Shown: piece by piece, positions 1 to 14,089 of the stretch
How the letters are laid out: each line of letters starts with the position of its first letter
How positions within the stretch are numbered: position 1 is the first letter of the stretch
Source of the DNA: Coriaria nepalensis
Lineage: Eukaryota; Streptophyta; Magnoliopsida; Cucurbitales; Coriariaceae
Reading direction: 5' to 3'
Length of the DNA: 64,000 nucleotides
NCBI GenBank assembly: GCA_027186245.1
Contig: CP114486.1
Location: forward strand, 6,477,501 to 6,541,500
The notes under the pieces: model-generated
Database searches by the model: none
The model's input: the letters and a program-made list of their open reading frames with translations, nothing else
What the model was told of the DNA's origin: nothing
Program-made: the position numbers and the translations under genes

Positions 1-1735
1 AGTCCTAGATAATGAAAATGTATACTATGTAGTATGCTTGTTGCACGATGATGCTAGTTATTGGTGAGACACAACGACAAGTATCCATAAAGTTGGGTTT
101 ATGACATGGCCGAAATTTCAAAAATTGCTAGAATGTAAATATATAACTACAATTTATTAAAAGAGAAAGAAAGAGAGTTTTTGAATTTATAAAGGGGTAA
201 CTTGACGATGGAAGAGTTGCTGCGAAATTTTGATAAATTTTCTAGGTATGTACCACATCTGATGGTTATGAATACCTTAAATGTGAAACATTTCAAGAAA
301 ATCTTTGATCCTAACACTTGCAAGGACATAGAGGTAGCATATTTAGATGATGCATATTTTTCAAAGGTAGCTAATAAAGCAATGAGGATTTATAGTGCAT
401 GAATGATTCAAGAGAAAGAAAAGAGAGAAGTTACAATTAAAGAAAATACAAGAAGAATGACTTCTGAAGTACAAAGCTAAGTCTCATCCTCTGCACTAAT
501 AGCTTAGGGAGATCAACAGAGTTTTAATCCGCGATGAAATAATAGAAAGATGCTGGGAAGTGTAAGTTACAAGGGTTTTAAGAACCATGATGGAAATCAG
601 AATGCAGGTCAGAATAATAGGAACAAGATTTAATGTTCACAAACTCAAAGAAGACCATTTGGCAAGTGCAATAAATGCGACATAAACCATACTAGGGAAT
701 GTAAAGCCGAGATTCTGAGTGCTTCAATTATGGATGATAGGGGCACTTCCTTAGAGATTGCAACAATCCAAGGAGGAGTGAAGGACAATAAGTGAGACGA
801 AATGTAAGGGGGTTTACCACTACTCGAGATGAAGCTAAAGCGAGTCCCTCCACCTAACATTAGGTCAGATTTTGATTCCTGGTAATCTTACATTAGTTCT
901 AATAGATTTTGGTGCAACACATTCTTTTATTGCTTCAAAGTTTGTTAGTAAGATTAAACAACTCCTAGATTAATTAGCTGAAATATTCAGCACAATGCTA
1001 CCCTTAGGAGATGCATTGACATCAAGTCATTAGTTGTGAGTTATATCAATGAAATTAGGGGATATATAATTTTTCGTGAATATTATAGTGTTAGATATGG
1101 AAGATTTCAATGTAATATTATGAATGGATTGACTCTTTAAGTATAATGCCATGATAGATTATTGAAAGAATAGAGTAATGTTCTAACTTCCTGCAGAAGA
1201 AAAGTTTGAATTCACTAATGATTCAATGAGGAGATAAAAGGCTTGTGTTGGATATTTGCTAGCTTCATGGATACTAACAAAGAACAACAAATAACGCATA
1301 AAGATGGCTATGTAATTTGTAACTTTCGTAGAGTTTTCGCAAAGGACTTATCATGACTTCCCCCATATCATAAGATTGAATTTGAAATAGACTTGGCACT
1401 TGGGACTGCATAAATCTAAAAAACTCCATATCTTATGGCACCAACAGAATTGAATGAACTTAAGATACAGTTGCGGGAATTACTTGATAAAGAATAGATT
1501 CGTCTAAGTTTCTCACCTCAGAGAGCACCGGTGTTGTTTGTGAAAAAAAGATGGATTGATGAGAATGTGCATCAACTATAAAAAGATTAATAAAGAAACC
1601 AGAAAGAGTAAATATCATCTTCCAATAATAGATGATTTGTTCGATAAATTACATGCAACACTTGTATTTTCTAAGATTAGTTGAGATATGGACACCATTA
1701 ATTAAAGATTCAAAAAAGTTATATTTCAAACGCGG
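1..1735 (+). pseudogene. Decayed Ty3/gypsy retrotransposon, gag to early reverse transcriptase
   Basis: Parts of a gypsy polyprotein appear in order across several frames with many stops. There is a retrotransposon gag segment (about 98-400, with a TMEELLRNFDKFSRYVPHL-like stretch), zinc-knuckle remnants (about 655-770), an aspartic protease core reading DFGATHSFI (about 905-935), and the start of reverse transcriptase with a PYLMAPTELNELK-like stretch and a [15 protein letters not shown] stretch (about 1430-1650). Similarity stops near 1735, so the rest of the polymerase and any right-hand LTR are missing. The element starts left of the window. It cannot be active. Family assignment rests on motif order read by eye. 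Confidence 0.8.
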
Positions 1736-1749
1736 TGATCCGTATATTT

Positions 1750-2627
<878 letters not shown>

Positions 2628-2822
2628 TACTCAAATCTATTCAGCCATAGCCAAGAAGTTATGGTTTTCCGCACAAAGCTCGGAAGAAAATATCATACAA
2701 ATAATTAATTTGAATAGACAAAGTGCAGTAATTCTCATATGAATCCTTATTTCCTACTCGTTGTATTTGAAGCGAAAGAATTAATTCAAAGAAGAAGATA
2801 AACGACAAGTCGTCAGTGCTTT

Positions 2823-4304
2823 TCAATCCCATGGGCTCAAAGAACACTCCCAAGGAACGGTCGGGAAGCGTTCAGAATCCTTGCAGTAATCATAAATCAC
2901 AAGGTTTCTCTCCACCCAAGCAAAATCCTTCTTCTGAGAATCCGACATATGCCACGCGTCGTACTGGTCCCACCAATTTTCCGTTGTCGTGGACACGCAC
3001 TTCGGGTACGGGTCTTCCCACTGGCAGGCGTCGACGTTGAAGTCCTTGTAGGATGAGACGAATGGGGCCTTAGTCCAGTTAGTTTTCTCAAGCCCACCTC
3101 TTGTGGCCCAATCATCCGCATTCCATATGCTGGAGAACAAGTACATGGGCTTCTCGTTGGGGAAGAAATTGTTCGCTTCCCCATTGTTCTTGAATACTCT
3201 CACTGGAACTTGATCCACAAAAAATCTATTAAGGAAAAAAAAAATTTAAAAAGAAGAAATCATCTATTATGAGCCGAAAGGGGTAAAATTTATTTAAAAT
3301 TAAATTATTATTCACGTCACTATATTTTTTTAATTAATTAATTAAGAGCATAGGCTTGGAGGAGTAATTTAAATTATTATTATTTATTTTTAGAATAAAT
3401 TTAATTTTTATTTTATTAAATTTAAATAACTCCTTATAAGATTAAATCTATAATTTTCAGATTTCGATTTCTAATTTTAAAATTCTATTTAAAAAATTAA
3501 CTAATTTGTTTGTCGGTAGTAAATCTAATAAAATAAAAGTTTAGAAAAGTAAAATCCAATTTACACTTTTTTTTCTTTCCTACTGTACTCACAAGATTTG
3601 GTGGTCATTCCAGAGAATGGAATAAGTATGGTAATCTTCAGTGGGGTCGAACCAAAGCATGTGCCTCATCTCTCTCCCTCCTGTTCCGTTCTTGTATACA
3701 TTTGTCTGGATTAAATATGGCTGCCCACTTCTGTTCCCTAAGAACTCAAAATCTAGCTCATCCCTCTCTGGGCCTGCTCCATTCTCTGAGCACATCTGCA
3801 AGAAAATTTCACAACACAAAATGTAAGAAATTCTGATTACTAATAGTCTGCACGCCAACTGTTTGATGATATGCCTCAAAAGAGAAAATTTCTTTGAACT
3901 TACGTAATAAGCTGTTACCACTCCGGCTGAGTCCCCTCCGACCAACTTCATCTTCATGCTGAACCACCCAAATCTGTATCTTTGCTTCGTTTGAAACCCG
4001 CATCCTGTTTTGAAAGTTTTTAAAGACATCTTATGAATCAATATTAGATTTATTGTCCATGTAATGGATCGGTATGAATGTATGTATAAAATAAGTGAAT
4101 ACCTGTGTCTTTGTCCAGAGCGAGGTACCAGATCTGGCCATCTTCAGAGGTAGTGAAATGGTTTTCAGACCACATTATGTTAAAATTGTCTGAAAAATAT
4201 GATTTCGAGTCGGCTGCTTTTGAAGAAGAGCAAGCAGCAGAAAGGATTACTGCAATGAAAACAATGATGGGCAATGAAGGAACTAGTCTGCTGCTGATTT
4301 TCAT
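2823..4304 (-). CDS. XTH8: Xyloglucan endotransglucosylase/hydrolase, XTH8-like
   Basis: Four coding exons: 4304-4103, 4004-3904, 3795-3593 and 3225-2823, giving 302 residues, normal for the family. The start is the ATG before a hydrophobic signal peptide (about residues 1-30), as expected for a secreted wall enzyme. The GH16 active site DELDFEFLG lies at residues 113-121, with E114 as nucleophile and E118 as acid/base, followed by an N-glycosylation sequon at N122. The C-terminal XET domain keeps paired cysteines around IYDYC and WECS. The stretch [17 protein letters not shown] matches the XTH8 type rather than XTH6 or XTH9. Such enzymes cut and rejoin xyloglucan in the cell wall. Exon phases join without error, so the gene appears functional. 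Exact orthology is an inference. Confidence 0.93.
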
Positions 4305-5176
4305 GTTCGAAAATGGAGATTTTCTTCCTAGGAGGAAGGTGGGAATTAGTGAGAGCTGATGATGCTCAGTTAGATCTGATAATTTGCTAATAAATCTTCA
4401 TTTTGCGAGTGAGAGAAGGATACAGATCAGGGGGAGTTGGAAGTCAGACTTCCATTATTGAATCCTGCCTGCCCTTTTTTTGTTTTTTTTTTCCCTCTTT
4501 TTTTTTTTTTTGTTATTTTGCAAGGTCTTAAGAAGATTGGACATATTTGCCCATGTTAGCTAGCTATGTCTTGCCTGTTATTTCAGACATATTTAATGGA
4601 TACAGTTGGCCTTTTTGTTTTTCTGTGATCTCTAGAGGCTTTTGGATTTACGTACTAATTTTTAAATTTATTTTCTCTCCAAAAATTCTTCTTCCTCACC
4701 TCTCCTTACTTATATTAACTTTATTATCGAATTTTTACTGTAATTTCAAGAGAAATACAAAAGTTTTAAATGATTACTAACTATAACTGATTATTAGTTA
4801 TTCACTTTAGTCAGTTTAGTTTAATAACAAAAAATTAAAAATCTAAAAATGAAAGCATTTCATATTTATTTTATAAATATTTAATTAAATATAATAAAAT
4901 AAAAATATATGAAAATAATATCTAATTTATTTTTTATGTTATACATTATATATATATATATATACATAATTTCATAATTTATTGTCCGTCACGTTTACGA
5001 GAATATAAACTTATTCTATGCATATATTTGACCAAGACCAATCATATATAATTTTATTATATGAGTCGCTAATCTCTGAATCACTTCAAATTTGAAATAT
5101 TACTAATAAATAATTAAAAGCAATGTAATATTTCTTACATTTAATCCAATAATTATTTTATACTAGAAAAAAATAA
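4305..5176. other. Upstream region of the XTH8-like gene, no gene seen
   Basis: This stretch is AT-rich and T-tract-rich, with a short (TA)n run near 4948-4964. It should hold the leader and promoter of the minus-strand XTH gene. I did not find a convincing TATA box, and the short open frames here resemble nothing known. Confidence 0.5.
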
Positions 5177-6534
5177 GGATCTGGTAAAAAGCCTCTCTCA
5201 AAAGAGGTTTTCAAAACTTGAAAGAGATTTTATTGATTAGAACGATCCTTTAATTTATATTTAATTAATAAAATTTGAAATAATCGTAATAATCTTGATC
5301 AAATCAGCATGCTAAATTACTATCATACCCTCATCTTCTTCCTTGTTCTCCTTCCTTCCCATGCAAACAGTAACCTACAATGAAAAAAAATGGTGACCAA
5401 ACCCTAAAACAAAAGCTCCATTGTAATTAAATTCCCTTTTCGTCACTTCTAATTCATTTTCTATTATTCATTTCCTCATTCGGGATTCATTTGCATGCTT
5501 TTTGGCATTCATATTCCTCTATCGGTATGTTTAAAGATGTTTTTTATTTCTGTTTGAATTATTGGTGGATAATTATAATAAAAATAATAATTTTATTTTT
5601 ATTCCGAGCTTTTATTTTGTTTTGAAAATGAAATGGAGAAATTCAAAGTATATAATGGTTTCACTAAATATGGGTTTGAGTTGCAAAGCTCGATAGGATC
5701 AATGCTCAATGCTCGATGGGTGGACACGATTAGAGAAATTATGCATCGAGCCCATCGAGTAACAGTAGGTAATTTTGCATTCCTTTTTTTCCTTACAATC
5801 AAGATTACTGATTTGCCTTTTTTTTTCTTTGATTCTTTTATAGAAATGAACAATCTTTTTGTAATTATATATTTTAATGGGAAATGGAAGAAGAATTTGA
5901 ACTCACGGAAAAAAGAAAAGTTGTTGTTATCGGCATGAAAATATGATGGATGGATCATGGCCTTTGATTTTGTGCTACTTGCAAACTACTTATTTTTTTA
6001 ATTATATCATAGCCTTTGAATGAACCCTCTAATTTTATACAAATAAATTTTAAAATTTAAAATTTACCAATTTTGATGCCCGAAAAATTTCAATCAACTT
6101 GGCCTTTGGTGGAAAACTTTGAAAAATAAGAAATTTGACTTCTATGAAGTCAGCCAAAGGCTCGAGAGTTCAATTCCTTTTCGATCTTGGATCTACTTAA
6201 CGAGAATTAATTGTCAAAGAAAATGACTGGAAATTAATAATTTTAAATGATTCACGAAAGTTAACTATGAAACGAAGTGATGTAAATTAATAAGAGTAAA
6301 TAATGGAAATAAGTGAAAATTAATAAGTGCAAACGAAAATGACTGAAAATTAATATGAGTAAAGGAACTAGTCTTAATGGAAACTAAGCATTAATGAAAA
6401 AAATAAATTCAAAAGCACGAAGCATTGGATGAATCTAACATAAGGAAAGAAAAAAATAGATACGTAAGCGTAGGGCGTTGAATGAATTTGATATAAAGAT
6501 AAATGACATAAGGAAAAAATATACATTCACAACT

Positions 6535-6790
6535 TTTAGAGTGAAATGTTTAACTATTAGGATCAAAAGTTTAACTTTTAGGGTCAAATGTTTAATCTTT
6601 AGAGTGAAAGATTGAACTTCGTACACCCATCGAATGGGAACTTTCATACACCTATCGAATATTGATCTTTCACTTTAGTAAACTCTTAAGGTTAAACCTT
6701 TGTCTCTAAATCTTAAACCTTGTATTCTAAACGTTTAATGTTTCACTCTGAAAGATTAACCTTTAAGGTCAAAAATTTAAACTTCTAAAC
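6535..6790. repeat. Degenerate minisatellite inside the inverted-arm element
   Basis: Many copies of a roughly 20-24 bp unit built on TTTAACCTTTCACTCTTAAA occur here, first mostly in the reversed orientation (AGAGTGAAA..TTTAA) and then in the forward one. The same unit forms a second array at 7395-7556. Confidence 0.7.
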
Positions 6791-7394
6791 TTAAAGATAC
6801 GACACATTATCATACATTATAGTTATAACATAATATTGACTTGAACAAATATAATTACTTAATATAATATACCAAATTTAGAAGAGGTGTCCGATGAAGA
6901 ACCCATTTGTGATATAATTTTGTTACGATAGTGTATGCGCCATCAAATGAATGGTATTATATATAATACAGAAAATCAAATACTTCTTCTAAAAAATGTA
7001 ATCAATTTGTTGGAAAAAGAATCAGATTCTATATTACAAAATGTTTTATATTTACAAAAAAATATATCAAACACAAAATGTTGTTAACGTTTTTTTAATT
7101 GAATCACTTTATCATACCTTAGTTCATATAAAGGTAAGATTATGTATAAATCTATTTTTTTTAATAGAAAATATTCATCACATAGATAAATATATAACTT
7201 AGTCATTGAATTCAATGACAATAACTTATCAATGTCAATTGCTGCCATAATTTTTTCTATCTGAATTTATTAATAAGGAATTTGATTTTCAATTGAATCT
7301 TATCTCGATGCTTGATGGGTTCTTTAACAGTCCCCATCAATCACCAAGATGATGTCACAGTGACTTTTATAATTCCCCATCGAGTATCGAGATA

Positions 7395-7556
7395 ATGTCA
7401 CCTTAAAAGTTACACCTTTCGCAGTAAAGTTTAAACTTTTCACTCTTAAATGTTTAACCTTTCACTCTTAAAGCTTTAAACCTTTCACTCTTAAATGTTT
7501 GACCTTTTATTCTAAACCTTTAAACCTTTCACCTTTCACTCTTAATTGTTTCACTT
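7395..7556. repeat. Second minisatellite array of the same 22-bp unit
   Basis: Six to seven consecutive forward copies of a CTTTCACTCTTAAATGTTTAA unit lie here, more regular than in the 6535-6790 array. Both arrays sit between the inverted arms. Confidence 0.75.
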
Positions 7557-8648
7557 TTACAATGTCTTGTAAACCATATGGAAGTTGATTACATCAAAAG
7601 GATACTTGATCAAAAGATACGAATTCGAAAATTTCAGTTCAAATCATCAAGATTACATGAAATCTATAGGTAATTAACGATGCTTTTTCACACGTGTATC
7701 TCTCTGAGTCTTTGAAATCAACTTCACATATATGAGAGATTTGTCATCTTGTATTTGTAAGTGGCACAAAAATCCTTTCATGTTTTCGTCATTTCTTATA
7801 GATAGCGGAGAAGATACTATTTTACTAAATGGCTTGTATGACACTTGCAAACTGAATTCATTACAGTCAATCTCGATAGAATTATACACAACTTCCACGA
7901 GCTAAGTATAAGTAATATTAGATCTGACCGAGACTCTAGTTGTTCCATCCATCCTATTTTCATGCTAATACAACAACTTCACTTTCTCCCATCAGTTCAA
8001 ATTCTTCTTCAATTAACCATTGAAATATATGAATACGAAAAAAATATTCACTTATTTACAATAAAAAGAAAAAAATAAAGCCAAATCAATAAATTTGATT
8101 GTAAAGAATTTCATACTATTATTTGATGGGCTTGATGCTTGATATCCAATGGGTGGCATCTAGTATCAAGCTCTGTAACTCAAATCTAAATTTTCATAAT
8201 CTATTACAGATTTCAAATCTCTTCTTTCCAATCAATATACGTACAATATACGTACAATAAATAATATCTTCAAATATACGTACAATATTTTCCAATCAAT
8301 GATGGCGGAAGCTTGTAAATGGCGGCAAAAGAATAAATAACGAGTGACGGAGTAGTGAAATTGATTGGAAAAATGGATTCCTAATATTTCTAGGTCTTCA
8401 AAGATGAATAATACAAGAAGAAGAAACATAGGAAGCTATGATGTTGTGCATGGGAAGAAGAAGATGAAGATATAATGGTAATTTTATAATAAATAAAAAA
8501 AATTGATTATAAGAAGATGATTATTTTAAGTTTTATTAATTTTTTTTTAATATTAAATATACATTAGAGTCATTTCTTCAAAGAAAAAAAATTGGTAAAC
8601 TAAACTTTCAAATTTTTTCTTCTTTAAGGTCTATTAACCAAGAGACCC

Positions 8649-11460
8649 AAAATTTTTGTTGGTCTATGATTTTAAACAAAGTTTTATTTATGACTAATTT
8701 CACATATTCTCTAAAAGAGATAATCAACCATACTGTTAATTCAAGTTCTTGCACTCTATAGTAAGAACCGACAAGGGGGGTATTGTAGGGATTTAAAGAG
8801 TGAAAATTCAGGTAGGGTCTGGGGACAAGAGAAGAAGAGCCAGGCTGCCATCAATCAGGCATTTTAACAGAATATATAGCATAAAAAGTGGGGCACTTCA
8901 ATTTCATGTATGAACGTGCATCGTTTTTAATCATTTTATAGTCGAAAGTTCTTTGATTTGTGAAAAATATTAAGGAAAAAGGTTCATTTAAAGAGTAGAA
9001 AAAAAATGTCCATAATCACACATTTCGATGTTGTCCTTGTTATTTTTATTAGTCAAATCCTTTTGATCTTCTTTTGATATGTTCTTTAACTCTTTAGGGA
9101 ACATGTATATGATAAAATCGCATTAAAGACAGTAATGTTCTTAATTTGATTTGGTAAGTAAATCGAGCAACAAGGTATGCACTGCCGGGTTTAGGGGCTG
9201 ATTTACAAACTTTAGAGATCTTAAGATGTCTTTTAGTAGTCAGATTTAAAATAATTGATATAATTATTGTTGAGATAGTAGAGTAAAAAAATGATTTTTA
9301 CAAATTTGGAGGACTTAAAATAAATAAAGTGAAAGGCTATTTGAAATATATTGTATGTGTGGTAAAATAATAAATTTTATAAATTTAGAAGACTTAATAT
9401 GAATAAATCAAAATTTCTTTATTTATTTAAAAAAGCTGAAATGTTTATCCTTATCTCGAAAACGAAAGTACGAAATTCATCTACCATTGTTGCTCAATAC
9501 TGATTTACAAGCCGTTGAGTCTCAACTCCAAACGAAGCTCATCTGCCATTGCTCACTCATCTGCCAAGCATCGACAAGAAAATCTAATCATCTCATTCTC
9601 CATACTATTAGCTCTACATTTTCTTTTTCTGCAATGCATTCTTGACATCTTATTTCAATTCCTGTGCAATGCATTCTTGACGTCTTATTTCAATTTATGC
9701 ATTCTGCATTCATTTCTTCAATTTCCTGATATGTTATTTTTTATGTCGGGAAAATTTTCCCCCCAAAAAGTTGAAAAATTAATAGTTAAAGCTTAGGATT
9801 GGGCGGATTTAACCTTCGGTAAAATAAAATTGAAAATGCAAGTTATCCAAGCACGACAGAAAGTTAGACTAATTTTCACACTAAAAATTTTTTAAAAAAG
9901 AAATACATGCTAACAGAATTTGATGACTTCTAGCTAGGTGAAAGAATTAAAGTTAATTTAAGTTCGACTTTTTTTTCGACAAATCTGCTGACGAATAAAC
10001 TGAAGTAAACAAAGTAAAATGGTAATAAATAAAAGCGGAATTGAAGGTTGAAAAAAGAAATAAATGAATAAATAAAGAACACTTTATGAAATGACGGAAC
10101 TAAAAATAATAGATTTAATCTATGGAAAAAAATTAACTTTAAATTAGCTCTACTCCTATAAAAATAGTAAATGAAAAGTTAAAGGAATAAAGAAGAGACG
10201 AAGGTGTTCAATCCATAACCGATAGATTGAGACTATTACTCAGGCAAGAATCCGGTGCTCTAATTACTAAGAACAGATAAAAGGAAAAATATAATTTTCG
10301 AAGGAATCGGAAAAAGATAAGTATCAGAATTGAGAAGATAATTTGGCCGGAGCATAGAGAGGATTTACAAATGTTGTTCGATTTTTTGGTGATCATCGGT
10401 GATAATTTTTTACTTCACTAAAGCTTTCTATTTATTGGCAAATTTTGTGATAGAAAATCGGTAAATAATTTAATCCACTAACTCACTTCATTGATTCTGG
10501 TGTACTACCCCCACTTTATGGGTCCTTCCACCTTTTTAGTGGATTGATTGCTAATTGAACTCCCGATCGAATCTGGCCAACTTTTGGTTTAGGTTTATTA
10601 CAATGTCCTTCCTCTATTGTCCTTGAAATGGTCATTTTGGTGCACTCTTTTAGGGAAAATGGGTCTTACTTTTAACCTCCACATATTTGGCTGAATTTCT
10701 TTTACTTTTTGGCCAAAAATGAATTGTTTTATGCTGAAAATTTGGTCAAGAATGCTTCGAAATCAGCCAAACCCTTTACTTGGCCAAATATAGGATTGAA
10801 AATGTCATTTTCACCTTTTTTTTTTTTGCAAAAAATATAATGTCTTTTTAAACCATACATGTGTTTGGCCGATTTTGACCATATGTTTAACTAATTTTAT
10901 CCTTCTAAATATCACTTTTCGGTCATTCTATGATGTTGGCTAAAATTTATTTTTTGGTGACCAATTTCAGCCAAATTTGTGAGGAAAAAAAAACAAAATT
11001 CATCTCTCTTTGTGTGAGATTTGATTTGTCTTATTATTAGACGGTTGAAATTGAATCTTGAACGATCCATATGCAAACGATCTATAGTTGATTTTCATGT
11101 CATCTTGCTAATCCTTGTAACATTTTATATTTTTGAAGTAAAATAACTTCTAACTTGAATTTGATGAGAGTAAAATTTTTGGTGAATTTGAATTAATTAT
11201 TATCTAATTAAAATTAGTATTTAATCGGTCTTATTAATAACTTAATATTAAATAGTTGGCTTAATTATTACTAATAAACTTATATTTATTTTGAATTTTA
11301 AACTAATCATATTTCATCACATGTCTGGAAAATTCTCGTGTCACCAATTATTAAGGAAAGTTATAGGGTTTTCTAATTAGGATTTTTAATTGATCTTGCC
11401 GTGCCAAGAAGCCCTTTTGCCAATAGCGTGTTATGTCTGTTAATATGATTAAACAGGTAC
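8649..11460. other. Intergenic, no gene identified
   Basis: No reading frame here resembles a known protein. Visible structure is limited to a 35-bp-offset tandem duplication at about 9629-9698 and two loosely similar segments ending in AGGACTTAAAATAAATAAA (9309) and AGAAGACTTAATATGAATAAA (9383). Confidence 0.5.
9629..9698. repeat. Tandem duplication, 35-bp offset
   Basis: GCAATGCATTCTTGAC followed by a TCTTATTTCAATT stretch occurs twice, starting at 9631 and 9666, with one or two mismatches. Confidence 0.8.
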
Positions 11461-13010
11461 AGATATTATATTCCTTAAAAATTCAAATATCCCTGTAAAT
11501 ATCCAGCAAAGATAATGCATCTGCTGCATCTTATATATCTATTCAGCATCGGTATAACCATATCTGTCTTTCTGAACACTTGGTGGTCTAAACTGAAATT
11601 GCTTAATCTAAAAATCTCATGAGTTGCAGTTGCATGACAGAGCTCAAGTGGTCATATCATGTTCCTCTGAAGATAATGGCCTAAGAGCAAACTTCTGCCT
11701 CTACAGTAAGTGTTTCGTATGCAGTTTGGTTCATATGCTTGAATAGAAAGCTGTGTCTTAGAAATTTGTGTTCTATATTTTAGGTACCTGATTCCTTTAA
11801 TTGTATGACTTTGGTCATGGCACCTTTTCAGTGATTCAATTTATTATTACTAATTGACTTGGTTTGGATTCTCTTGAATATTCTCTTCTATCAATCTATC
11901 TCATGAGCTTCCTGTTATTTGTATTGTTCACATGTGGAAGAGATGTATAGAAAGACTGCATAGAGTTCTTTTATTTAGTCCTGCCCTATATTCCAGTTGT
12001 GTCTTTGATTTGATAATATGGGCAGGAAACACCGCCCTCCATTTATTTTGAATTTCTCGAAATGGGAAGTTCGAGAATGATCCCGTGGGCATTTTGATCC
12101 GGGTTTTTTTATCCCGGTATTAAGCGAGTGTTGAGGTTCGTTGTAATTGTATACATTTGGTTGAAATTGTCTCTTCCATTTGCCTTTAACACCATTCTCA
12201 TAGAGTTGAGTTTGCATTAAGTCATCGTAATCGTAAGACATTTGATGTAGTTGAAGTTAACTGAAATACGTTGTTTGAAATTATAGTTGAAATTGCATTT
12301 GTCATTATAGTTAAAATTGTATTAAGTCATTGTGCCTTTTTTTTAACTAAAAAATATTGCAAACTAGTAAGTCTTTAATGTGTCAAAACTGTGACTGTCT
12401 TTTCTTTTCACCAAAAGCTCCAGATGGTACTTTAGAGAAGTCGGTTGCATTGTCAAATCTCTCACATGAATGCAGTGGAAGTGTGGACGTCTCCAGACTT
12501 CTCCTCGAATAGCTTCTAGAACAGAACTCTTTATTTCAAACCGGTACACTATTGGAGTTTGACAAGTTGATGTCAACTCATTTATAGTCTTCATGGAATT
12601 CTCAGCTCTGATATACTTCTCAGATAACTTAGAGCAAGTAGCATCCATATATACACTGATATGCAGAAATTTTACAAGCAATTCAAACTTTATTAAACTC
12701 ATGAATTTTAAGTCTTTACCTAAAGACTATAGTTAGCTTCTGAAAGAAGATCCCATTCCCTCAAGCTGCAGAGTAATAAAGTAGCCCGTAAATGGACTCT
12801 TAGATACATGTACCAAATCAATGAAGGCAGGACATGCCATTCTCTCGTCTTCTTGCGATAGGAAAGCAAGATTCTAAGTCAGATTCGAATATAATGTTAA
12901 GTAAAATTGAAGAAAATTGCAGTGTACTGGTTCACTTGAGATTCTTCCATATCTACGAAATGCTGGTGTACTCCAAGGAATCATAGTCCCTTCTTTCCAA
13001 AGTTCCTCCA
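11460..13010. other. Region with short coding-like segments, unidentified
   Basis: Several segments here have less AT-rich composition and read plausibly as protein on one strand or the other. Examples are a minus-strand frame at 12364-12702 and frames on both strands around 12740-13020. None could be recognised, and no set of splice sites joining them into one gene was found. This may be a decayed gene or gene fragments carried by a transposon. It could equally be chance. Confidence 0.25.
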
Positions 13011-14089
13011 TTATGGAATAACCGAATGCAAATGTTGAATTTGATCGATATTTTGTGTCTTAAATTTCTTCAAGATTACTTCACTCCCACTATTCTTTTG
13101 AGAAAATAATTCACTTTCCAAGAAAACAACATGTTTAACCTAAATACTTTGAGCTCAACATGATGATAAAAATAGTATCCTAACAATTCTTTAGATATTT
13201 CACAAACTAACATTTGTCGAATTATGCATATCTTTTCTAATCTTCTTTTTTTTTCTTTTTTAACATAAGGATGCTCTTATATCTTTATACGGTGAAATAG
13301 TGTTTTCTTATATGAAATTTCATATCTCATAGAGTCGTAGAAATAAATTTAGAGAGAATTATATTCATAATATATGCAATACTTTCTATAGCATAACCCC
13401 ATAATTAAATAGAAAACTCAGTATTGATCGAGTATTGTCTCACATAGTTTAAATCCTCCTAAAATTCCATTTAACTTCATTATTCTAGAAGGAGGCTACT
13501 GCAGTCAAGAAACTCATGTATCCAATATTAACTTCATGAATTTGATACAAATTTATACTTCATATATATTTGAATCTTGAAAAATCATCGGAGGTAATAA
13601 AAGTAGGAATAACCGTCTATAGTCGGAGTTGATATTGGACGGTAATAAAGCGTAGGGAATTCAACGCCCAAATCCAATTCCTTGGAATTGAAAATATAAC
13701 GTGAGAAGTTGGGCCCAACTTCGGACTTGGAAATTGGACCCAAATCAGTGTCACAATACCACGATGCTCTCCCTCCCCTCCTCCATCCTTAGAGCCCCAC
13801 AGTAGCCCGACGACCTCACAGCCGCCCGACAGGTAGCCCCGCCGGCAACCAGGTTTACTCTCTCTTTCTCTCTTGCTTTCTTTTCTTCTCTCTCCCGTCC
13901 GGGTATATCTTGGATTGCAAATGGTTCTTTAGTGAGGATTCTCACAATTTTTGAATTTTTATTTGGACAAGTATACGGGAGTGCGCTGGAGTATTCTGCC
14001 ATGTTTATGATTTTATATTGTTGTTGGTGAAAAGTGGTCTAATTCCTAAGTACTGAGTACTCAGCAAGGACTGGAAAGCAGCAGCGGCA
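13011..14089. promoter_or_regulatory. Upstream region of the tryptophanyl-tRNA synthetase gene
   Basis: The first two thirds are AT-rich and show no gene. From about 13740 the sequence becomes CT-rich, with pyrimidine tracts at 13858-13896, as in plant leaders and 5'-UTR introns. The promoter and transcription start should lie in this interval. No TATA box was located with confidence. Confidence 0.4.

Larger units (their letters stand above)
5177..8648. mobile_element. Non-autonomous Mutator-like element with about 0.7-kb inverted arms
   Basis: The left arm (about 5177-5958) and right arm (about 8648-7942, read on the other strand) align through most of their length as imperfect inverted repeats. 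The ends read GGATCT and GGGTCT inward. Matching landmarks include a TTTGAGTT..AAGCT block (5670s and 8180s), TTACAATCAA next to a T-rich run (about 5800 and 8080), GAAGAAGAATTTGAAC (about 5888 and 8005) and GATGGATGGA near the inner ends. The interior carries arrays of a roughly 22-bp unit and no transposase. Long inverted ends without coding capacity suggest a MULE-derived element. No clear target-site duplication was seen, so the superfamily is an inference. Confidence 0.65.

Noticed and set aside
11630..11725. Possible Agenet-like peptide on the plus strand
   Set aside because: A stretch resembling SSEDNGLRANF recalls Agenet domains, but only a few residues fit and no continuation was found.
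13751..14002. Minus-strand 83-codon frame upstream of TrpRS
   Set aside because: It lies in the CT-rich leader and promoter of the TrpRS gene and its peptide is low-complexity, as expected for a shadow of pyrimidine tracts.
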